Positions 56,801 through 64,000 of a stretch of 64,000 nt of DNA are shown in pieces (position 1 is the stretch's first letter; each line of letters begins with the position of its first letter). Origin of the DNA: Odobenus rosmarus divergens (taxonomy: Eukaryota; Chordata; Mammalia; Carnivora; Odobenidae); the NCBI RefSeq assembly GCF_000321225.1, contig NW_004450464.1:1252670-1316669 (forward strand), in the 5' to 3' direction. The position numbers were made by a program, and so were the translations under genes. The notes beneath the pieces were generated by a model that was given only the letters and a program-made list of their open reading frames with translations, was not told where the DNA came from and did no database searches.

Positions 56801-58269
56801 GGCAAGGTTCTAAGATCAGCTTCTTCCTGGCTGCCTTCTCTTCTTCCATCCCTTCTAAGTGGAAGGAATGCTTCTTCTCCTCTGTGGGATTAAATCTTCA
56901 AAACTGAACTTGGATTCTCAGTGTCTCTCACCTTATCAGGGACCTTCCGGGCTTCATGAAATGAATACCTCTTCAAATTCCTGAACTAGGCTGGACACCA
57001 AGGTCCAGTGATATGGAATATTTGTAATATGACATCTATAGGTCTTTATAAATGATTAGCCTTTTGTGTAGACCTGTTTTTCCACCTTGTGAGCTTGACC
57101 TTATTTGACTTATTGTTCAAATGTGTTCTGACTCTCATCATATCTTTAACCTTCTCTGCTGTAGAGTCCCAAGTATGCATCCCTATATAGCCTTCACCTT
57201 CCTGACTTATAAGTGTTGCTTTACTCTCTAGGCCCCCAGCAAAAATGAGTATTCTTTGAGAGAGATAATGTGTTCTATCTCATGATCCCAACAGACCGAT
57301 TGGCCCAAGTTACCTGGTTTTTTTTTTTTTTAAATCAGTGGATAAGTGAGGGTTTGAATGTGATAAACACCTTATGTCTAGTTTACTATCCTATGAATCC
57401 ATTTCAATAAAATAATGTGTGACCTTTTAAAAAAGCAGAGATTCTTTTTCCAGCCATGATTAACCAAGAACTGTGTTCTCACCAAGAATTTTAAAAAAAT
57501 CAAAGACTGTTGCTTGACTGGTCAAATAATAATAACAGCTTTATTTTTGAACAAATTCTTATTTAAGAGAGTTTCGTGTTCCATTAATTATACAACTAAC
57601 TATCCTACGTTTTCTAATGACCAACAATTTACTATACCCCATGCTATTCTCTTTCTTTATATCTTTTTCCTAGGAAGTAATTTTCTCTTACAGTCAATGC
57701 AGATTGTATTTTATAGCCAGACACAAAAGATTAAAGTATAAATGTGTCATCTTATTATAGAAAACAAAGTTTTTAAGGGCTATGATTAATTTCTGTGACT
57801 CAATAGCTGGGTATATATCAATAGTTTGTGGCTAAAGAAGATGTCTGCAAAAGCTTTTGGTAGTTGAGTGTATGCATTTTTGAGATAGTGATCGTGTGGT
57901 TTGGTGATTTCTATGTAAGGAATTTATTGTTCCATTTATCTTGTCTATTTCTGTTCATCTTTGATTGAAAACAGAACTGACTGAATTGCCAATATAAGTG
58001 GAAACATACTTAGATAATATGTCTCTCCTTGAGCTTTGCAGATTTGGACTTTAAGCATTGATCTCTTATTGGATTGATAAGACTGTCAAGTCTGTTCAGT
58101 AATTCAGCTGTAGAAGGTCTTAAGTTTTTTGTTGCCTATATAGTCCAGATACTCCAAACCTACAGGGAAGCTCTTTTTCTTTTTCTTACTTCCTAAGTAG
58201 ACTCTTTATTCATTACAGTTAGCCTTCTATTTTTTTAATTAAAAGATAGACTTTAATTTTTTAATATAA
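56801..58269. other. 1.5 kb unassigned
   Basis: Unique or very old sequence. The last part (after about 57900) may be unrecognised antisense L1. No gene was recognised. Confidence 0.4.
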
Positions 58270-58639
58270 AACTGATATATCCCCTTAATGCCACTCTAGC
58301 TGCCTCATCACAAATTTTTAATCTCTAATATTGCTTTGATTTTTGTTCAGTTTGAAGTATTTTTTAATTTTTATTATGACTTATTGTTTAACTTCTGAAT
58401 GATTCAGAAATAGGGTTTTAAGTTTCAAGTATGTGAAGTTTTTTATGTTTTTTTTCTTGTTATTGGCTTCTCTTGCCTCTTCCTTTCCAAAGTAGCCTCC
58501 TGTAATTATCCCTATTTTCTTCCGTATAGTACATAATTTTCTCCTGTAACCTCTGGACTTCCCTTCAAGCATATACATTTGCTGGAGTTTGCTTTCTATG
58601 TCAAAAAAGAGAAAAAAAACACTTTTGACCCCAAATTAC

Positions 58640-58808
58640 CCTTTGTAAACTCATTTGTTAGCTTTCCTTTACAGCAACGATTTTTGAAGGAGCCCTTAGA
58701 GTTGGTGTTTCCACTGCCACTTCCCATTTTCCTAACCCATTTTGGCCACCCTGCTATGGTTATCATTCTCCTGCAGTTGCTTGAGTGACCTCCATGTTCC
58801 AAATCCAT
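58640..58808 (+). mobile_element. L2-like segment inside the antisense L1
   Basis: AACTCATTTGTTAGCTTTCC, TTACAGCAACGATTTTTGAAGGAGCCC and GAGTGACCTCCATGTTCCAAATCC match L2 ORF2 phrases. An 81-codon minus frame (58596-58841) over it shows no recognisable domain. Confidence 0.5.
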
Positions 58809-58860
58809 CAGTGATGATTTTCTGTCCATTGATTCTGTCAATTAGTGACAACAGGGTATT

Positions 58861-59096
58861 GAAATCTTTGACTTCTGGGAGCCTGGGTGGTTCAGTCGTT
58901 AAGAGTCTGCCTTCAGCTCAGGTCATGATCCCAGGGTCCTGGGATTGAGCCCCGCATCGGGCTCCCTGCTCCGCGTGAAGCCTGCTTCTCCCTCTCCCAC
59001 TCCCCCTGCTTGTGTTCCCTCTCTTGCTGTGTCTCTCTCTCTCTGTCAAGTAAATACATAACATCTTAAAAAGAAAAAAAGAAATCTCTGACCTCT
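58861..59096 (+). mobile_element. SINEC with 16-bp target duplications
   Basis: Body 58877-59080, head GGGAGCCTGGGTGGTTCAG. GAAATCTTTGACTTCT (58861-58876) and GAAATCTCTGACCTCT (59081-59096) differ at two bases. Confidence 0.96.
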
Positions 59097-59233
59097 AATT
59101 CATGAAGAGTAGTAAATATTTGGCTGCAGCTATTGCAATTGTACGGTTTTTTAAAATTAAAAACTAGCTTGCGAAGTATTTGGTCATAGTGCACTTTTTA
59201 ATATGGTAAGACATGAGAGATATCATCTAGTAA
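59095..59233. repeat. 139-bp direct repeat, copy inserted in the old L1
   Basis: It matches 61210-61348 at 138 of 139 positions (G59191 against C61306), offset 2115. The surrounding antisense L1 reads ...GACCTCTAATT before and TTGTGTTCTTC after. Removing this segment restores CTAATTGTG as expected for L1, so this copy looks like the insertion and 61210-61348 the source. CTAATT at one end and TAGTAATT at the other suggest a microhomology join. Confidence 0.93.
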
Positions 59234-60440
59234 TTGTGTTCTTCTTTATACTTGATACTATTCTTTGCTTTGAAATCTACTTTGTCTGATATTCCTATAG
59301 GCATTCTAGTTTCCTTTTAGTGTTAGTGTGATATATTTTTCTCCATGCTCATACTTTTAACCTATTTGTTGTCTTTGTATTCAAAGTGTGTTTCTTGTAG
59401 GCATCATATAATTGGGCCTCAATGTTTTATCCAATTTGATAATCTCTGCCTTTAAATTTGTATATTTAGATCATTTACATTTTATGTGATTAAACATGTG
59501 GTTAGGTTTAAATCTGTTATCAGTTTTCATGTCTTTCCTTTAATTGTATTGTTGTCTGTTCTGCACTGGTATCAAATTATTGAGTTTTCTGATTATGAGT
59601 TATATGTTCCTGCTTTTCTACGTGACTGGTAATTTTTGATTGGATATCAGACATTGTGAAATTAATTTTCTTGGGTGCTGAATGTTTTTATATTCCTATA
59701 AGTGTTCTTGAGGTTTGTTCTGGGATAAAGTTAAGTTGATCTTTCCGAATTTTCCTTTTCAGATTTATGGATGGAACAAGAGTGATGTTTAGTCTAGGGT
59801 TAATTATTCTCTACCATGAGGCAAGACCTTTCTGTGTACTCTACCAGCACCCCATGAATTATCAGCTTTCCAGTGTTCCTGGTAGGGACACCCATTTCCT
59901 GTGAGAGTGTTGTGAATTCCCTCTATTCTTTGGGTAACTCTTTCCCTGGCTTTTATTGGTAATCTTACATGCATGGATCGATATTTTGATGAATACTCCA
60001 GGGAGACCCTCTGCAGATCTCTGGAGTTTTCTGTGCAACTCTCTCCTTTTTGTTACTTTCTCTTACAAATTCTAGGTGCTTTGATTTCTTCAGACTCTCA
60101 GCAGCATCTCCTTAATTCAGCAACTCTTCCTGGCTGTGCATGGGATCCCCTTCCCAGCACAAGCCCTGGAAAATCTCAAAGCAGTAAACTGGGGCAGTTG
60201 TAGGACTTTTCTGCACCCCTCATCCATTGCCAGATTTCAAGGATCACTGTACTTCATTGCTTGACATCTGGCATCTTGAAAATAATTGGCTCACATATTT
60301 TCTCTATTTTTTATTATTGTTTACTTCTGGTAGGATGGCAATTTCAGTTCCTGTTAATCATGGCCAGAAGCAAAACTCAAAATCCTTTTTCAGTTTTCTT
60401 TAGTATGACTACTTTCTCAGAACGAATTCTCTTATTTGTG

Positions 60441-61209
60441 GCATAGATTGATTGCCTTTCCAGAACTGAACTTACTCATACTTTGCAAAATCTTGTTTTG
60501 AACTCATCATCTGAAGGAGATATTCCCTTATATGCACTTACAGTGAGCTAATTTTGAGCCTGCATTGCTGGGTGCACAAACTCAGTTTGTATCAGTGCTT
60601 TTACGCATGGGTTTTGCCCCATGAGACACTTCTCAAACTCCCAAGAAATATAAGCCTATTTCAAGTCAGACTTTTTGAAGGTTGTAACTAAATCCTGGTC
60701 ACATTGACCACTTTATTTTTGTTAGATGGGTGAGCAGCGGGCACTGTTTTTGTCCTCATTCACTATTCTTGCCCTGAGGTTCAAAATAAGATATATTTCT
60801 AATGGCCTTACCTTTGATGCCTACAGTCTTGTCTTCCCTGTGAGCTACTGATTTTAGCTCCTGTCTACTCCTCTGAGTTCCCTATTAATTTCTACTTTAT
60901 GGAAAGTTTCTTTTTTGGGATCTTTCAAACGTGAAATGTTTTCTATTCAGTTTGTATTTTTGGAACAAAAGGGAGGGAGTTCCATTTATGTCCAATCTAT
61001 TTCATCCAGAATGAAAAAAATTTTTGAAGAGTTGGCAGAAAATGGAGACCATGGAGGAGGTAACACAGTCATTTGAGTAACCCCTGATTCTGTATTCTTT
61101 GAAACTCTCATCAATTTACATTTCTTTAATTTTTCAAAAAAATTATATATATCTCCTTTGTATTTATCTAGGCAAAGATTCCACTTCAAGATTTTAGAAA
61201 ATTCCAGTG
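60441..61209. other. Unassigned sequence between L1 remnant and source copy
   Basis: No repeat was named. It includes the 3' two thirds of the minus-strand 107-codon frame described next. Confidence 0.4.
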
Positions 61210-61309
61210 CTAATTCATGAAGAGTAGTAAATATTTGGCTGCAGCTATTGCAATTGTACGGTTTTTTAAAATTAAAAACTAGCTTGCGAAGTATTTGGTC
61301 ATAGTCCAC
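60986..61309 (-). other. 107-codon open frame of unknown nature
   Basis: Starts MDYDQILRKLVFNFKKPY, followed by CNSCSQIFTTLHELALEF, and ends FFILDEIDWT. I do not recognise it. The CNSC pair is not followed by the His pair of a zinc finger. The first third lies in the 139-bp segment also present at 59095-59233, where the frame does not continue. Lack of promoter, splice or homology evidence makes a real gene unlikely; a very old retrocopy is possible. Confidence 0.15.
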
Positions 61310-61348
61310 TTTTTAATATGGTAAGACATGAGAGATATCATCTAGTAA
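61210..61348. repeat. 139-bp direct repeat, likely source copy
   Basis: The same segment as 59095-59233 in the same orientation, here continuous with sequence I cannot assign to a transposon on either side. Confidence 0.93.
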
Positions 61349-61630
61349 AATGAAAAAACTTTAAGTGATATAGATATTAATAAATATGTTGCAAGTGGAA
61401 CTATTTTACTAATGGAATATAGGAAACGATTTTCTGATTAGAATATCTGAAAATAAGAAAAAAAAGATTCTGGTTGTAGCCAGCCTATGTCTGACTTTGT
61501 TTTTTACCTTCTTTCTTTGCCAGTCGGACTGGCACTGAAGGATGCCCAAATCCCTTGCATCCCTGGGTCCGTTTCTACTTTGATGTACATTGTAGTCCAC
61601 TGTCTTAAAGAAGGGCAATAATTTCCTATT
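61349..61630. other. Unassigned sequence
   Basis: Includes a minus-strand 69-codon frame (61409-61618) without recognisable features. No repeat was named. Confidence 0.4.
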
Positions 61631-61856
61631 AAAGATATTTTCCTGGGGCGCCTGGGTGGCTCAGTCGTTAAGCGTCTGCCTTCAGCTCAGGTCATGATCC
61701 CAGGGTCCTGGGATCGAGCCCCACATCGGGCTCCCTGCTCAGCGGAGAGCCTGCTTCTCCCTCTCCCGCTCCCCTGCTTGTGTTCCCTCTCTTGCTGTGT
61801 CTCTCTCTGTCAAATAAATAGAATCTTAAAAAAAAAAAAAAAAAAGATATTTTCCT
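61631..61856 (+). mobile_element. SINEC with 14-bp target duplications
   Basis: Body 61645-61842, head GGGGCGCCTGGGTGGCTCAG, tail of 18 A. AAAGATATTTTCCT repeats exactly at 61631-61644 and 61843-61856. The perfect duplication and long tail suggest a recent insertion. Confidence 0.98.
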
Positions 61857-62085
61857 AAATGTAATGTCCTAGTTGAATTTTTCAATAATTAAAAAAAATG
61901 TTTCCTAATTGCTAAGAGTCCTTCTTAATACCATGTTTTACCCATTTTTTAAAAAAATGACTAATAACTATAAACTTTCCTATGGAATATTGTTATGTAT
62001 GTATAATTTTCCTTGCAGGGATATTAGTCAGAATTTCAACTTGTTTTCTCATTCTGTTAAATATCAGTCTTTCTCTCATCTTGTA

Positions 62086-62305
62086 ACTTTATTGTTTTTT
62101 TTTTTAAAGATTTTATTTATTTCAGAGAGAGAGAGAATGAGAGATAGAAAGCACGAGAGGGAAGAGGGTCAGAGGGAGAAGCAGACTCCCTGCCGAGCAG
62201 GAAGCCCGATGTGGGACTCGATCCCGGGACTCCAGGATCATGACCTGAGCCGAAGGCAGTCGCTTAACCAACTGAGCCACCCAGGCGCCCACTTTATTGT
62301 TTTTT
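62086..62305 (-). mobile_element. SINEC inserted in the target duplication of the next SINE
   Basis: Young-type body about 62102-62290. ACTTTATTGTTTTTT repeats at 62086-62100 and 62291-62305. The left part of the same word is also the older SINE's duplication. Confidence 0.95.
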
Positions 62306-62515
62306 AAGACTTAATTTATTTATATGAGAGAGGTTGAGAGAGAGAGCACATGCAAGCGGGGGCAGGGAGAGGGACAAGCAGATTCTGCATAGAGCACGGA
62401 GCCCCACACAGGGCTTGATCCCATGACCCTGAGATCATTACTTGAGCGGAAATCAAGAGTTGGATGCTTAACTGACTGAGCCACCCAGGCACCCCTAACT
62501 TTAACTGTTTTATAT
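62306..62515 (-). mobile_element. SINEC, older type
   Basis: Body about 62306-62495, with AAATCAAGAGTTGGATGC and head complement GAGCCACCCAGGCACCCC. TAACTTTAACTGTTTTA after it (62496-62512) mirrors TAACTTTATTGTTTT before the younger SINE (62084-62098), so the two SINEs share one ancestral target site. Confidence 0.92.
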
Positions 62516-63597
62516 AGTTACTAAAAATATGGCTGCTCTTAACATTTGCATATTCAATACACTCATGTTCCTACCTTTATACATTTTTTGTACGTTTCCA
62601 TCTTATCATAAACCAAGCTTGATAATTGATTAGCATAATTATTATCATTGAGCATTTGGACACAGAGTAGACTTAAATCATCATTAAAAATACCTATTGA
62701 AATAATTGATTCATATGAGTCTAGTTCTTCACAGAAGTTAATTAGACAAAAATAATGTGCATATTTAAAACTCAATATTATAAGGAAAAACACATAACTA
62801 TAAACATTAAATTCAGTCATTATAGGAACCATTCACTTTTATAAAGTAATGCAATTCATTTACATAAGGTACAAAAGAAAATCCATCTCATTAATTCACA
62901 GATATATAGTCTTCCATTTTGGGGTGGAATGTGGAGGAACGGTAATTATGTGTTCATTTATGAAAACACTTTATAAACTAGACAAGGCATATTTAAATAT
63001 ATTGAGGTTTTCCAGAACCTAAAAGTAAAATGGTGATGTGGTTTGTTAAAACTAAAAATGGGCTGATATTCACCTAATTAGTGGAAATGTTCCAAATATC
63101 TACATAGAAAAATAAGCAAGTTGCATAATGAAATTCAAGCACTTTTTTTTTTTAACTTTGCCTTCTTATAAATCAGTATAGCTAATTGACCTAGCCAAAA
63201 TATAGGAAATTATTTAACATTTATGTTAGATTTTTGCCAATAATTTCTATAGCTAAATATTAAAATAATATAATGCAACAGATTAGGATATAAATTTAAA
63301 TTTTGGTGTCCATTATCTATTTCAGTAGTACAGTATTGACAATCTCAACTTAAGTCTCATCATAGGAGGATGTATATGCTTTTGGCAGGGCCTGTAATTA
63401 ACTTCAGTCAACTCATTGGGAAATATACTCAAAACATAAAAGAAGAAGGTCCACTTACCTTTGTCTTAACCTATAGTAATTAAGATATTCATTTATTAAT
63501 ATATGTTGAATTAAGCTATGTCTGGATGTTTCAGATGTCTTGTTAGGTCCTGCAGAAATAACAAACAGAAGTGAATATGACCAAGAAGACTGTTCTT
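62516..63597. other. 1.1 kb AT-rich unique sequence
   Basis: Nothing was recognised. The 89-codon minus frame (62563-62832) shows no domain. Confidence 0.45.
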
Positions 63598-63667
63598 AAT
63601 GGGATTTCATTCTTTTTTTTTTTAAAGATATTATTTATTTGACAGAGACACAATGGGATTTCATTCT
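63598..63667 (-). mobile_element. 38-bp SINEC stub with a perfect 16-bp target duplication
   Basis: Only the tail of a SINE is present (63614-63651: T-run, AAAGATATTATTTATTTGAC, AGAGACAC). AATGGGATTTCATTCT flanks it exactly at 63598-63613 and 63652-63667. A severely 5'-truncated insertion. Confidence 0.93.
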
Positions 63668-64000
63668 AAGAACATCAACAAGGTTTATTAAAATTCTTTG
63701 AACCAAAAATGAGTATCCAGTAGGTAGTTTTTTGACAGTAAAACAACCAATCAGCAACTATAGAAATTCTTGCCTACCTCTGCTTGGTACTATAGGGTAC
63801 CACAAATATATGACTCTTTGATGTGCTGATTGTATGAAGAAATATTACCTAATGATGTACTTGCCCAATCTTATACTTATGTTTTTCTTGCTAAGTATAG
63901 AAGTAGATGTTTAAAATACCTTGTATCAGTAGACATGAAGTTGGGGATGTAAGAATAGAAAAAGATGGAAGCTGAAGGTCATCAATGAGTTAGGGTGAAT
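63668..64000. other. Unique sequence to the window end
   Basis: Nothing was recognised. Confidence 0.45.

Larger units (their letters stand above)
58270..60440 (-). mobile_element. Old antisense L1 mosaic
   Basis: Antisense L1 ORF2 is seen at 58270-58450 (CTCTAGCTGCCTCATCACAAATTTT, TTGTTCAGTTTGAAGTATTTT), at 58808-58876 (GATTTTCTGTCCATTGATTCTG, GGGTATTGAAATC) and at 59234-59520 (CTTTGAAATCTACTTTGTCTG, TTTCTTGTAGGCATCATATAATTGGG, TTTACATTTTATGTGATTAAAC). 59530-60440 resembles an L1 5' noncoding region (GACTGGTAATTTTTGATTGG, GAGGCAAGACCTTTCTG, GGATCACTGTACTTCATTGC). Between the pieces lie an L2-like segment, a SINE and a 139-bp copied segment. No ORF remains. Confidence 0.7.

Noticed and set aside
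61909..62307. 132-codon plus-strand frame
   Set aside because: Its second half is a SINEC read antisense; the first half is AT-rich sequence without motifs.

Overview
This is a stretch of a carnivore nuclear genome with no gene I can support. The best clue to the host is a tRNA-Lys-derived SINE present in at least 27 copies. Its head carries the motif GCCTGGGTGGCTCAG, followed by a CT-rich body, an AATAAATAAAATCTT run and an A-tail. This is the carnivore SINEC family. The diagnostic positions look like those of non-dog caniforms (bears, seals, mustelids) rather than the canid or felid forms I remember, so an arctoid carnivore is my best guess. Carnivore-type LINE-1 3' ends (12.0, 24.8, 37.5 and 52.6 kb) agree with this. 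I see no coding exons, CpG island, rRNA or intact tRNA gene. Almost every open reading frame is short and lies in a transposon or by chance in AT-rich DNA. The window reads as intergenic or deep intronic sequence.

Layout. 0-1.3 kb: a 165-bp direct repeat flanking a short splice-like block. 1.7-4.3 kb: unique sequence. 4.3-15.5 kb: mixed old repeats (L2, MIR, an MLT1 LTR, old L1) overlaid by seven SINEs, with a 75-bp L1 stub and a long imperfect hairpin at 11.86-11.95 kb. 15.5-18.5 kb: repeat-poor AT-rich DNA with one perfect NRF1-type palindrome. 18.5-28.5 kb: antisense L1 fragments, an MLT1 LTR, MIR, MER5-like pieces and unassigned unique sequence. 28.5-33.4 kb: a long, decayed, antisense L1 whose ORF2 is still recognisable (FADD motif), split by a younger L1 stub and a SINE. 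33.4-42.7 kb: mostly unique, with a young L1 3' end at 37.5 kb. 42.7-48.4 kb: an ancient sense L1 carrying an LTR that itself carries a SINE, plus two more SINEs. 48.1-50.9 kb: a dense SINE cluster with one SINE inside another. 51-57 kb: L2, a MaLR LTR, and a sense L1 that contains a fragment of a tRNA-Gly. 58.2-60.4 kb: an antisense old L1 mosaic that received a 139-bp segment copied from 2.1 kb downstream. 61.6-64 kb: more SINEs, ending with a 38-bp stub framed by a perfect 16-bp target duplication.

I found no undescribed functional system. The observations most worth checking are the two local, non-retroposed copy events (165 bp and 139 bp, each with one mismatch), the tRNA-Gly 5'-half-like insertion, and the 99-nt hairpin. 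Repeat boundaries were read by eye and may be off by several bases; family names come from remembered consensus patterns, not a database search.
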